The notes under the pieces are model-generated. The model did not search any database and was not told the DNA's origin. It worked only from the letters and a program-made list of their open reading frames with translations. Shown here in pieces: positions 22,721 to 34,500 of a DNA stretch of 64,000 bases. The position numbers were made by a program, and so were the translations under genes. Where the stretch lies: positions 25,781 to 89,780 of the forward strand of contig BCIK01000027.1 in the NCBI GenBank assembly GCA_039545295.1, read 5' to 3'. Positions within the stretch are counted from its first letter, which is position 1. Every line of letters begins with the position of its first letter. This DNA comes from Udeniomyces pyricola. Lineage: Eukaryota > Basidiomycota > Tremellomycetes > Cystofilobasidiales > Mrakiaceae.

Positions 22721-24627
22721 ATGCCGTTGGATCTTGTCGCAGGTCAAAACTTGGCCTTGGGCGTGCGTCTCATACGTTGGGCGTGGTCCGCCTGGAGAAC
22801 ATACTGGACACTCGTCAAGACTTGGTGCATACGTCGAGTGTTCATCATCACGTCTCGGACGGGTGAAAATCTCGTCTCGTTCGTCCCGCTTTTCTGCTCT
22901 TGGGACGTCAATTAGGGAGAATTTGGAGCCTTTTGTTTGTTCACTCAAAGCTAACGACGTCTTTCCGTGGGGCCTTAGTGAAGACATCCCTTACTACTTG
23001 CATCATACTCTATCCATCTACCACCCAACTACCCGCATCTTTGCTCCTCATGACAATAGCGATCGTTTGGTGCCCATCATCGTCATCATTCCCTCACCCA
23101 CATCTCCTCTTCCCATCTCACTCCTCTCTCTCTTGGCCTTGCAATTGGCCTCCCTTGGTTCCCTCGTCATCCTTCCCTCGGAAACCACATCGAACCTGTC
23201 TTCTTCGATCCGTCAAACTCGTCTTCTTCTGGCGTGGACTGCCAAAGCTGCGAGTCGTTTCGGGGGAGACCCTTCGAGGATTTACCTTGTTGGGCATGGC
23301 GCGGCGGGTGCTGTCGCAATGATGGGTGGAGGTGTCAGAGATGCTGTAGTCAGGAGTAGGGATGAGTGGGTAATGGAAAAATGGAAGGACGGTCAGAGAA
23401 GCAGAATTCAAACCCCCATGCCAACGAACGAAGTCGAAGAGATCGGAAAGGGTGAGGATGAACTGGGAGTGGAAGAGGCTAGTGATCGAGAAGACAGGGT
23501 GGGAGAGTTCTTAGGACAGAAGAAAGATTGGGTGGCAGAGCTCGAGGTGATTGAGAGTGACTTACCGAATGGGCTAAAAAGGTCAGACTTGTGTTAAGTA
23601 TCTATCCCTTTACCATGAGATGTGGCCTAGAGTTTTTGCTGATGTGGCCTTTCGATCTCGGTTATTTTTCTTGCGTGCTGATTTCAGGATCGAGATCATT
23701 GGCGAAGAGATCATAATCCCTTCAGTGAAGGGAATGATTTTGCTTTCGTCGATGAGCGATCTCCCCGCCCAAATCCGACACGAATCTTCCCTTCACGTTC
23801 AGCATATGACCTCTACCCGCGGTGTGTGACCTGTTCGCCTATCCTGATCATCCAATTAGTTAACTTGACCGCCGGATGATGCTGATGTCTGTCATTCACT
23901 GCTCGTCGATAGATTTTTTTGGGCCAACCCAAACTGAATGCCTGCTTTCCAGTGCGACCCATGTCCTATTTGCTTCACAAAGCGTTCTCAACCCTGGACA
24001 CCTACCTCCCTCATGGTTGATCATTCACGGGTAGATATTTCACACTTCATGCTCTCCACGGAAATATTGGCCCTATAGCCGTTCACCCATCAAGCATTAT
24101 GTCGCGTTGCCAGTGACTGATTGTGTCCTTTCTTCTTCCGCCTGATCATTTGACTTCGTTTCTGCTTTGGCTCATCATCGTGTTTTTAGTGGGAAAGACG
24201 AGTTCATCCCTTCGACGCATTCTTCTCTCCTTCGCGAGCTTCTCGTAGGCCTAGGTATCCCAGACGTTCGCTTGAAAATCTTCAAAGGGGCAGGTCATCT
24301 CGATACCCTCGCTTGTACGTTTTGGTCTCCCTCCATTCTAATTCTTAATTCGGCTTGTCTTCCTTTTATCGTGCTTCCTGCTCGTCACACTTCGTAAAAC
24401 CTGACATGAGATCCACCTCTTAAAAAACTGGCCAATTGATAGCACTGATGATGGACGACACCGACTATACGTCTATCCGTGAAGAAGGTAAGGACGGGCC
24501 GCTTCAACGCTTCATCTCTCTCCTATATGCATTTGCAAGTGATCAAGTCGGTTGACGCTCACATAATCTTTGTTTCGCCACGTTTTCCACGCATCCACCC
24601 AATCAAGTCCGGGCGTTTATCTCTTGA
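22721..24627 (+). CDS. Alpha/beta hydrolase-like protein related to isoprenylcysteine methylesterase, nucleophile Ser lost
   Basis: The order of segments follows the ICME family: DIPYYLHHTLSIYHPTTRIF (the D-V-Y-x-P strand), LVILPSETTSNLSSSIRQTR, ASRFGGDPSRIYLVGHGAAG, LPPSWLIIHG joined to GKDEFIPSTHSSLLRELL, and FKGAGHLDTLA. The putative acid (D of GKDEF) and histidine (GAGHLD) are kept, but the elbow reads G-H-G-A-A where G-x-S-x-G is expected. In-frame joins include KR to IEIIGEEIIIP and RDFFGPTQTECLLSSATHVL. The N-terminus (ATG 22721, MPLDLVAGQNLALGVRLIRW) is tryptophan-rich; its splice to the body was not resolved. The end is either VRAFIS-stop at 24627 after a splice or an unspliced stop near 24555. 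Function is unknown; it may be a non-catalytic relative. Confidence 0.72.
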
Positions 24628-25093
24628 TCAACACGCTCTATTTGATGTTCCTATCAGACATGACGATTGCAAGCGTAGAATAAGAACAATTGAACATGAA
24701 TTTGATCAGAGGGGCTCTTGTGAAGGAAAATAAGATGAAAAATAAGAAGAAAGATGTCAATCATTCAACTCGAAATGAAAGAGCAAGAAGCGAACGAGGA
24801 AGGAAGAGGAAGTAAGTGAATATAATGGTGATTGGAGGGTGAAGCACAAGAGAGAAGCATGTGGTAGATGTGGAGAAGAAGAGGGGAAACGGGCGAGAGG
24901 AGAAAGACAACAAGCGAAACCAGCAGTGACAAGGGGAAAAAAATTCAAGAAGTCGAGAGGGAGAACGGAGAGACAATAAAAAGAAAGGGATAAGGTATAG
25001 AGGGAGAAGAAAACGATAGAGAAAAAACAATCACAAGAGCAAATATAGACAGAGAACAGGAAGTATTCCGCGCGTTCAACGTCAGGCACAACT
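24628..25093. other. Convergent 3' intergenic region
   Basis: 466 bases between the 3' ends of the ICME-like gene and SET3. The right half is purine-rich on the plus strand (AGA/GAA repeats), that is, a pyrimidine-rich 3' region for SET3. No gene seen. Confidence 0.4.
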
Positions 25094-28000
25094 TCACCAC
25101 CCGCGACCCCTTCCGCCTCGGACACCACCTCGGAACGGCAGTCCACCCCTCCCGCGTAGCGGCAGTCCAGCCGGACCAGAGGGGTCACCACCTTCTCCTC
25201 TCCCGTCTCGATCTGCTGCAGGTCCTCGCGGGGCCGACGGTCCACCGATTCCACCACCTCCACCGCCACGACCGATCCCACCACCACCGGGACCACTCGG
25301 AAACTGCGACCCAAAGCCACCGCGACCTCCGCCTCCGCGCGAAGGCCCCCGCGGAGCCCACGATGTTCTTGGTCCCGCAGGAGGGCCAGTCAAGGGCGCG
25401 CCTCGTCCGCGATGAGCAAAGGGTCGAGGGGGCGGAGGAGCTCCACTTCCGCTGATGTTGCCATTTATACCAATGGGGTTCTTGTAAGGTGAAGGAATAG
25501 GCTGTCGACCAAGAATGGGCGAATGTGTGCTGGACGGGTTGAGGGTAGGAGGCGGCGCTGGCACAGCCAGACTTGGAGAAGACGCAGGCGGGACGGCAGA
25601 AACCGAGGACGAAGCTGGGTTCCGTGGAAGGAGGGGCGACGCACTGATACCTAATGCGGAAGTAGAGACCTCGGGTCGTTGTTCTCGCTCACGTTCTCTC
25701 TCACGTTCTCTCTCACGTTCCCGCTCACGTTCTCGGTCACGTTCTCGATCACGTTCTCGCTCCCACTCTGGTTGATGAGGAGGGTCGTCACGATCGGAGG
25801 CAGTCGTCGAGGATCGACGCTCGTTTGCCGGTCGACTTGGAGGAAGGGGCGGTGGCGGAGAGGATCGTCGAAGCAGCGAGGCAGGTTTTGAGGGAAGGCC
25901 TGGGGGCAGTGGAGGCAAAGACGGGAGGCCTGCCAGCGTGGCCGAGGGCGAAACGCCAGACGACGGAACGAGGCTGCGAGGCATCCGTGGATTGCCTCCA
26001 AACGACGAACGGCCAGCAGCGACACTTGCTCCTGCTCCGTTCGCGGCGGCGGCGAGAGCAGCATCGGCCGAGGGACGGATGGGGATGTACGGCTGCTTGG
26101 AAATTCCTTTGGCGGACGGCTCGGTAGGAGGTTGAAACGGCTTGGTCGACATGGGCGCACGGGGAAGAGACGCAGGCAGATGAGAGGCAGGCCCCAAGGG
26201 TGGTTGGGCGTACGGACGAGGCAGCGAGTATTGATGATAGCCAGGCGAAGACCCCGAGTCGTTCGTGTAAGATCGAGAGGTCTGGTACGTCGGTGACGGC
26301 TGAGTTGGCACTGAGTGCGTGCTGGGATGAGCCGGAGATACATCTCGGCGAGGTTCAACAGCAGGGGTTGGCATAGAAGTCGTAATGAGAGGCTCGTTGG
26401 AAGTATCGCCAGCTGCTAGGGCGAGAGGCGAGATCTCCGGAATACTATATATAATAATTTCAGGAGGTTTGAGAGACAGCAAGAATGAGCACACTATACA
26501 TATAAGGTAACAACAGGAAACGGGCGACATAGAATACCTGCTTACCTGATGGGTTCAACTTTGACTTTCTCTTCTTCCGCTTCACGAATTGGTTCTTCTT
26601 CTGCAATCGGAGGAGCTGCGACAGGTTCTGGAGCCGGATTAGCCTTTCGCCTCAACGCCCAATCCTTCAGACTGAGTCGTTTGGTAACAGGTGGAGGAGT
26701 GGGTGACTTTGGAGGCGGCGCCGGCTCCTTGGGTGGTGGAGTGGGCTCTTTCGGGGGAGGAGTAGGGTTTCTGTCGGACAGGGGAGGCGTACTCGGTCGA
26801 GGAGGTGGCGTCTCCGACCGAGGAGGCGGCGTAGTCGGCCGAGAGTCGCTGCCCGTGCGCGCGGAGGAAGGAAAGACAGGGTCGAATTCGGGAGCCCAGG
26901 GGTTGAACGGTTCGGCAGAGACTGAGGCATCTACCAAAGGCGGATCATCGACTTGCATCTTGTCAACGACATCTTGAAGACGAGGAGACGTTGGCGGGCT
27001 CTCGGATTCGACCCGATTCGTAACCCTTCTTCGGATGGGACGCTTGATGACCTTGGGAGTGATGGCTTCGGTCGAAACAGGCGAGGAAAGGGGGGGTGGG
27101 GGAGAGACATCTTCCTCGGACTCAAGCTCGGGCTCCGATTCGGAGTCAGACGAAAAGTGGGAGAGAGGTTCCGTGAGAGTCGATGCATCCGAAAGAGCGC
27201 CATCGTCGAACGCTTCGTCGAGATCGACCTGCATCTGGACGGCGGCCGCCCTATCTCGCTCCCTAATTCGTTCACGCTGCTCTTCTTCAGCCTGAAGGAT
27301 TCTTGCCTTCTCCTCTTCCTCCGCCTTGAGAACCGCCAAGGCTGCCTCGCGAGCCTCCCGCTGCTCCCTCTCCAATCGCTCCAATGCGGCAGCACGCAGC
27401 GCCGCCGCCACTCTGGCAGCCTCTCGCCTCCTTGCCTCGCTCTCCTCAGCTTTCTTCCTCCAGCCTCGAACGGCGCCCACGAGTTCTCCAAGATCTGGCT
27501 TCTTAGGCCGCCGACCACCACGACCGTTGCCAACCGATTTTTCAACGAGGCCAAGGAATCCTTTGCCCTCAACGAGTCGTCCCATCTGAGCCACGGCACA
27601 GTCTTTTTTCTTTTCGCACGCGCACGAGGCAAACGTGCCGGAGAGTTGAGAGAGGAACGAATCGAAGCGGGGAATGAGGAGCGCTTCTGAAAGAAACGCC
27701 GGGGTAGTTGGCGAGGGAGTCGATTTGGCTTCTAACAGTGGGAGAAGGGCATGAACTAGGTGCGAATCGTCCCATTCCCAGGGCAGCATGATCTCGTCGC
27801 GTCGCAAGATGTCCTTGGACGCGAACAGGCCAAACACCAGTTCGGGGACTGATGAAGGACCAGGGGTAGATGCCTTGGAGCCGTCTCCTGAAATTGACTC
27901 GACGTCGGGGATCTTGGAGAAGATGGCAGGACGAATGACGACGTTGGGGTGGCATCCGCTCCGGACGAACCGAAGTTCGTTACCGAATCCTCGCGAGTCG

Positions 28001-30279
28001 ATGACGAGGTCAAATGGTGGACCGATGCACCGAACGGCTGGCTTAGGAAGGCCGAGGAGACCGTACTGGTTGATGGGGTCTCGACGGTAGGCCTCGCCGT
28101 CCAGTACCTCGCCCTTGTACTCGCCAACAAAAGAGCCCTTTGGAATAAGCGTCTCAGCAAAGAGAGCATATGACGCCGGGCGACAGTAGGCAGCACGAAG
28201 AGTGGCAGGGGGAACGAGGGGGTGGGAAGCAGAGAAGGATTGAGGATAGGTGATAGACGATTCCGGCACGGATTTGACGGCCGTTTTAGACGCGAGGGAC
28301 GCAAGGGAAGGACCAGAGAGATGAACAGGCGGAAGCAGGGGATCAAGGGTCGAGAATGTGGTCTCAGGTCGCAATCGCGGCGATGTTGGACGAGATGATG
28401 ATAATGGATCGGTCACGGATTCACGAGAGGGGGAGGGGGCTCGTAAGGGAGACGAAGGACGTGAGTTGCGAGACGAGGCAGGTGCCGATGGTCCGTCGAG
28501 GTCCATCTTGATATCATCGTGCTCCTTGCTGTCGTCCGATCGAGGGTCGAGTTGGATCCCAAGTGCTGAAGCATCCCTGCGATTGGCGCACTCGGTAAGT
28601 ACATTGGCAAACATGGCCCGGATGGCAGGGTCCCGCACAACGTTCTCTCTTATCGGCACAAATTCGAGCGACCAAGGCTCAAGACTGTATTCCTCCTCTT
28701 CTGAGTCGTTGCTGTCATGTGGAGTCGAGTTGGAAGTAAAGCTTGGCGTGACAGGCATGTCGACGTGCAGGGCGCGGGGTGTGGGCGAAGGCAGTGAGGG
28801 AATGAGGGCGTCTCGAAGAAGATTGTTGGCTCGCCGCGACTTGTTCGTGCCTGGAGCGATGGATGTGGGTGTTGAGACCGAAGCCGTAGCTGGGGTAGAG
28901 GTCAATGCAGATGCAGATGCAGAAGCTGACGGCGCCGGTCCATACTTGCGACGATGCTTAGCGTTGTCGCTCGGTGTTGGATCCTTGAGCGAGCTCATCA
29001 CGGGCGTTGGCTGCTCCTCTGTCGTCGGAACGAGGGTCTTACTGCTTGTCTTGATGCCGACCGTACCGCCGCTCTCTCCTCCAATCCTCGACTGACCGCC
29101 CGCTTTGATCACGATAGACTCCGACCGCTCTTTTTCCGATTCCAACATCTTTCTCCGCTTCTGCTTCTGTCTTGCCGCCTGAACGTCAACCTCGCGTGGC
29201 AGACAAAGTTCGCACAAGTACTCGTCTGGCACGCTTCCTTCTTCAATGCCCATACAAACGGCATGCTCCCAAGCATAGCACATGTCGCATTGGATCGTGA
29301 AGCCGTCGTCATCCTGGAAGACGCCAGAGGAAGAGTATGCGCGATGAGCGATATGTTTTGAAGAGGCAGGAGGAATGATGAGAGTAAGAACAAAGCCAGG
29401 CCAACGTACCGTGTTGAGACAAATACACCTGATCAGACCAGAGTCCGGGTCAAGGATGTGGGAGGCCGAGGATGGCGTCGATGGGAGTTGACCAGACCGC
29501 ATGACGGGCGACTTGGACGACGCTTTCGTCTTCCCTCGACCACTACTACCCTCGGGTTGGGTTCCGTTGACAGTGCTCACGCGCTTGCGCTTCTTGGGCT
29601 TGAGCGTTGCGGGGGTAGCAAGATCCTGCTCGATAAGGTCGTCGACCTCTGCGTTGAGCCGGCCGTACCCGAGGGCTTGGTCAAGAGTGACTCTCGACGA
29701 TGAAGCCTCCTGCGAGTAAGGAAGGTGGTGATGGTGTTGGTGGATTGAGTGGGGAAGAGGAGGTGGGGCGTATGAAGACAGAGGGTGGCCGCCGTTGAGC
29801 GAGGGATGCGAGTAGTAGTCAGGCTGTCTGTGCGGCGGCATGGAATACGTCGAGAGGTGGTGCTCCTGGTGCTGGTGCTGAGGGTGGTGCTGGGGGTGAT
29901 AAGGATACTGATGATACGATGGTTGCATGCGATGCTCCTGAACCGGTGGTGGTGGTGGTGGTGGTGGTGGTGGTAGAACCGAAGGGGCGGGGGCAGAGAA
30001 GATGGGGGGAAAGGAAGAAGGAGCGGACGGCGGCGCTGGCGGCGGTGGGGGATGGTATGAGTCATGAAGGGCGAGCAGAACCGAGGCGATGTCTTCAGAG
30101 TCTGTCGATGGCATCGACATGCTGTTTCTTTCCTTGTTCGACTCGGGCGGGGTCGGTGGAGGCAGCATTTTCGAGGGGGGAAAAGACTCTGCTTGAGGTT
30201 CGGGTCGCGATGCTGAAAGAAGAGCATCCAGATTGGTAATGTGGGGATGCAAAGAGATGGTGGGTGACGGGATACTCAT
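25094..30279 (-). CDS. SET3: PHD-finger and SET-domain protein, SET3 type
   Basis: Large chromatin protein of the SET3/MLL5 group, in yeast the scaffold of a histone deacetylase complex. The ATG is 30279 ([20 protein letters not shown]). A Pro/His-rich N-terminus leads to a PHD finger assembled over an intron: CICLNT joined to [20 protein letters not shown], then YLCELC. The SET domain has [40 protein letters not shown] then HPNVV, and [20 protein letters not shown]. The usual N-H-S-C-x-P-N is R-S-G-C-H-P-N here, in line with the weak or absent methyltransferase activity known for SET3. An Ala/Glu/Arg coiled coil follows. A last intron (donor near 26541, GTAAGC) joins EPI to [10 protein letters not shown]; the final exon is Pro-rich with an Arg-Glu repeat (25681-25764) and a Gly/Arg-rich RGG-like end. 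About 1,680 residues. Confidence 0.9.
25681..25764. repeat. 12-bp tandem repeat coding an Arg-Glu run in SET3
   Basis: About seven copies of a 12-base unit, consensus GTTCTCNCTCAC on the plus strand, read on the minus strand as alternating Arg-Glu with some Asp. The frame stays open, so copy-number change in whole units would lengthen or shorten the charged helix without breaking the protein. Confidence 0.85.
29945..29974. repeat. GGT trinucleotide run coding polyproline in SET3
   Basis: Ten GGT units on the plus strand, read on the minus strand as a proline run in the disordered N-terminus of SET3. Confidence 0.85.
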
Positions 30280-31158
30280 TCATCCGCTGTAGATACACCA
30301 TCAACACCGAGAGAAGGGAGTTTAGAGAGTTGAAACGGATAAGAAGCAGACCAGAGAAGGAGGGAGGAGGGGCATAGGCAAGCGAAGGAAGAGACGGAGG
30401 GAAGTCAGTTTCTCTCTTGCAAACATGGCCCGTCGTCCTTTTGGACGCGAACGACGCGACGGAGGAACCATGACATCGCATAACGGACGTCTCGCATGGA
30501 GTCATAAGCCAAGCATGTAGGTGGATGCATTCATGTCGACTCAGGAGAAGAGGCGTCATCACAACATGGCACGTCCACAACTGGCTCAAGGCGGACTGGG
30601 GAAAGGAAAGAGGGACACAGATTCGCAACCTGATGTTGGCAGATGGGTTGTAATCCAGGGCGGGAGACAGGCACTCACCCAGAAGGCTGCCCGAACACAG
30701 CGACGCGAGAGAAAGACCGCCGTCGATGATGGGTCGGTGTGATGGGATGGGATAGGATGGAACGTTGGAAGAGACTGAACAGAGGAACGAGGGCGACAGA
30801 AGGTCGAACGGGGACGGCAAGCAAAGAGAAGAGGGAAGGGAGGAGGGGGGGGGGGAAGAAGGGTCAGGGCGCGACTGACGAAGCGGGCGGGCCAGAAGAG
30901 ACTTTGGAGACGCCTGCAAGACTGACGGATGTCGGGCAAAGTACGGGGTTATGTGGATGGGTGGAAGAAGTGGTGGGTGTGTTGGAGGATGGGATGGAAT
31001 GCGGAGGGACCGATGAGAGCAAGGGAAGAGGCTGGGGGGAGGGGGGAGGGAGGAGGAGAAGGAGGTGGGTAAGCTATGATTGAGGAGACGACGAGAGGCA
31101 GAAGGCACAAGGTCGCTCTCCGCTTGACGCACACCAGGGAGGAGGGAATAGTTTATGC

Positions 31159-31198
<40 letters not shown>

Positions 31199-31572
31199 CA
31201 AACCCATAGAAACACAGACAGACAAGACGAGAACCACGCTCATCCCATCGATCCCATCAGAGCCATCAATCGATTCAACCAGCCAGCCAGCCAGCCAGCG
31301 CCAGCCAGCCACACCAAAGACTCTTTTCTCCGCCTCTCAACCCTTTCCCTCCTTCCTCCTTCCTCCCTCTCTCCCCTCCCGCTCGCCCTCATCCTTCAAT
31401 CTCCCAGGGCCGATCCCTTTCTCCAACCCATCACCACCCACTCCACTCACCTCGCTTCCTATCCCGCTTCAGCCTCGTCTTCCGCTTTAACTCTTTCTGT
31501 TCCCCACCTTCCATCACTCGTTCCCTACCCTCCTCCCCTCACCTTACCCCCCCCCCCCTTCCATTTCTCATC
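30280..31572. promoter_or_regulatory. Divergent promoter region of SET3 and BRR2
   Basis: 1.29 kb between outward-facing start codons. It contains strong purine/pyrimidine asymmetry, a G run near 30848, a (GA)n tract at about 31164-31194, CCAG repeats at about 31280-31310, and a C run at about 31549-31558 just before the BRR2 start. Long open frames on both strands here (for example 30095-31312 minus) are consequences of these repeats and have no family features. Confidence 0.5.
31164..31194. repeat. (GA)n dinucleotide tract
   Basis: About 15 uninterrupted GA units in the shared SET3/BRR2 promoter region. Confidence 0.9.
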
Positions 31573-34500
31573 ATGTCGGGCGCCAGGCCAAAGCAAGATC
31601 TCAGTATCTACAACTATGGAGAGATGTCGAGCAAGGTCCTCCAGACCGGTACGTCCTCACTTTCTTTCTTTCTTCACTTCATCACACGCGCCCAGGTGTC
31701 CCCCCCCCCCTTTGGTCGCGTATTTGCCACCCCCGATCGAATCGTCCTCGTGCCTGCTCTCCTTCCCATTTACCTTTCGTGTCGCGTATCGCCTTGGTCG
31801 CGAATCTTTCGTCTGTTTTTCTCTGCTCTAACGCAACACGTCCATTAATATTTCCTCCCGTAGACCGGTCCAAGATACCACGCAGAGACTTTGAGCCAAC
31901 GGGAGAAGCCGAGTCGCTCGTCGGACGGATCGACCAAAAGTCGATGGGCACCCGGGTCCACCGCGAAGCTCCCAAGAAGGATGCCGCGTCCAAAAAGTCC
32001 AAGCAGTCCGCCGCTGATCAAGTCGAACGCTCGGTACGAAGGGGTGCAACTGGCGCTGGCTCTGGTCCTGCCGCTGGCTCCTATGCTGACGTCCTCGAGG
32101 CCGCGTTGGACAGTGAGGGAGTCTCTTACCGTCCCAAGACGGCCGAGACACGCGAGGTCTTTGAGCTCGTCCTTGGCATGGTTCACCGCGCTCTGGGCGA
32201 TCAAGCCGCCGATGTCGTCCGCTCGGCAACCGACACCATCCTCGACATCCTCAAGGCCGACGATCTCAAGGACTTTGACAAGAAAAAGGAAATCGAGGAC
32301 ATCATCGGCGGACTCTCGTCCGAGGCGTTCGCTCAGTTCATCAACCTCTCCAAGAAGATTACCGACTGGGGCGAGGATCCTGTTGACGGCTCTGGCGACG
32401 GCAAGAAGGAGGGCGAGATCGACGATGACGGAATCGCCGTCGAGTTTGAGGGCGAGGACGATGAGGACGAGGATGATGGTCAGGAGTTTGAGATTCGTGA
32501 CGAGTCGGACAGCGAAGAGGAGGAAGAGGAGGAAGACGATATGGAAGGCGTCGAGGGTCAGGACGACGCCGCCGAAGGAGACGACATCGTGCTCGGTACC
32601 GACACCGTCCGCTCGAGCAAAAAGAAAACCGGCCCGGACGACATCATCTCGCCTCATGACATCGACGCCTTCTATCTTCAACGACTCGTGGCCAAATCCT
32701 ACCCAGACCCCGTCACTTCATCCGATCTCACGGCCAAGGCGCTTTCGACGCTCTCGTCCGAGTACAACCTCCGAGATTGCGAGAACGAGCTCATGGAGCT
32801 CTTTGACTACGACAAGTTTGAGCTCGTCCGGATCCTCACCAAGAACCGAGAGGCCCTCGTCTGGTGCACCAAGCTCGCCCGATCGAACGAAGACGAACGC
32901 AAAGACGTCGAAGTTGCTATGCGAGAGAAGGGTGTCGGGTGGATCCTGCGTGAGCTCTCTGGCTCGCGATCGTCCAAGGCCAACGCGATGGACGTCGATC
33001 TTGACGAACCAGTCAAACCGGCCAAGCCCATGGCTACGCTTGCTCCGGGTACGCTCGGTGTCCAGCCTAGGCGGACCGTCGATTTGAACAGCATGATCTT
33101 CACTGAGGGTTCGCATCTCAACTCGAACCGCAAGCCGACTCTGCCTAAGGGTCTCACCACTAAGGTCTCGTTCAAGGGTTACGATCAAATCACCATCAAG
33201 CCACCCAAGAAGAAGGAGGTGGCCGAAGGCGACCTCGTTGAGATCCGCGATCTCCCGAGCTGGACCCATCAAGCCTTCGGCACTGAGTCGAGCCGGCTCA
33301 ACCCTGTTCAGAGTAAAGCCTACCCGATCGCTTTTGGCACCGACGAGCCCATTCTGTTGTGTGCGCCCACTGGAGCGGGCAAGGTACGTTGGCAACGTTT
33401 TGTTGCTGAGCTTTTTTTCCTCCGTCGCACTTCTTGATCAACACGCCATCAGTTGTACACGAAACTACATTGCTGACTCCTCTACTTATGCAATTTTCTT
33501 CTGTCCGGTCGCACCATCATGTCTCGTCCTTTGTAATCCTTTCCTGCCCCTGCTCGGCTTTGTGTACTCTCTTATCAGACCAACGTCGCCGTCCTCACCA
33601 TCCTCCGAGCGATCCACGGCTTCCGAGACGAGCAGACTGGCGTCATTGACCTCGACTCTTTCAAAATTATCTACGTTTCGCCCATGAAGGCTCTCGTCCA
33701 GGAGCAAGTTCGAACGTTCCAGAAGCGACTTGGCTACCTCGGCATCCGCGTCGGCGAGTTGACTGGTGACTCCCAGCTCACCAAGCAGCAGATCTCCGAG
33801 ACCCAAATCATCGTCACCACCCCCGAAAAGTACGATGTCGTCACCCGCAAGAACACCGAGACCTCTTACACCAATCTCGTTCGCCTCATCATTGTCGACG
33901 AAATCCATCTCCTTCACGACGAGCGAGGCCCTGTCCTTGAGTCCATCATTGCCCGAACTATCCGCCGATCGGAGCAGACTGGCGACGACGTTCGACTTGT
34001 CGGTCTTTCTGCCACGCTTCCCAACTACAAGGACGTTGCCACCTTCCTCCGAGTCGACTTTGACCGAGGCCTCTTCTTCTTCGACGGCTCTTACCGACCA
34101 TGCCCCCTCCAACAAGAGTTCATTGGTGTCACTGAGAAGAAGCCAATCAAGCGATTCCAGATCATGAATGAAGTTTGCTACGACAAAGTCCTCTCCTATG
34201 CCGGACGTGAGCAGACGCTCGTGTTCGTTCATTCTCGAAAGGAGACGGCCAAGACGGCCAAGTTCATTCGTGACATGGCCGAAGAGAAGGGTACCATCAC
34301 TCAGTTCGTCAAGCCCGAAGGTGCCGTACGTGAGGTCCTCCTCCAAGCGGCTGCCGATGCCTCCGACCCGAATCTCAAGGACCTTCTGCCCTTTGGCTTC
34401 GGTATCCATCACGCTGGTATGAGCCCCGTTGACCGAGCCGACGTCGAGGAGCTTTTCGAAAAGGGTCACCTCCAGGTCCTCGTTTGCACAGCCACCCTCG

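Noticed and set aside
31141..31200. GA tract as part of a CRISPR-like or transposon repeat
   Set aside because: It is a plain dinucleotide run without spacers, inverted repeats or target duplications.
30095..31312. 405-codon open frame on the minus strand upstream of SET3
   Set aside because: It covers GA, CCAG and G/C-rich repeats, overlaps SET3 in another frame and has no domain.
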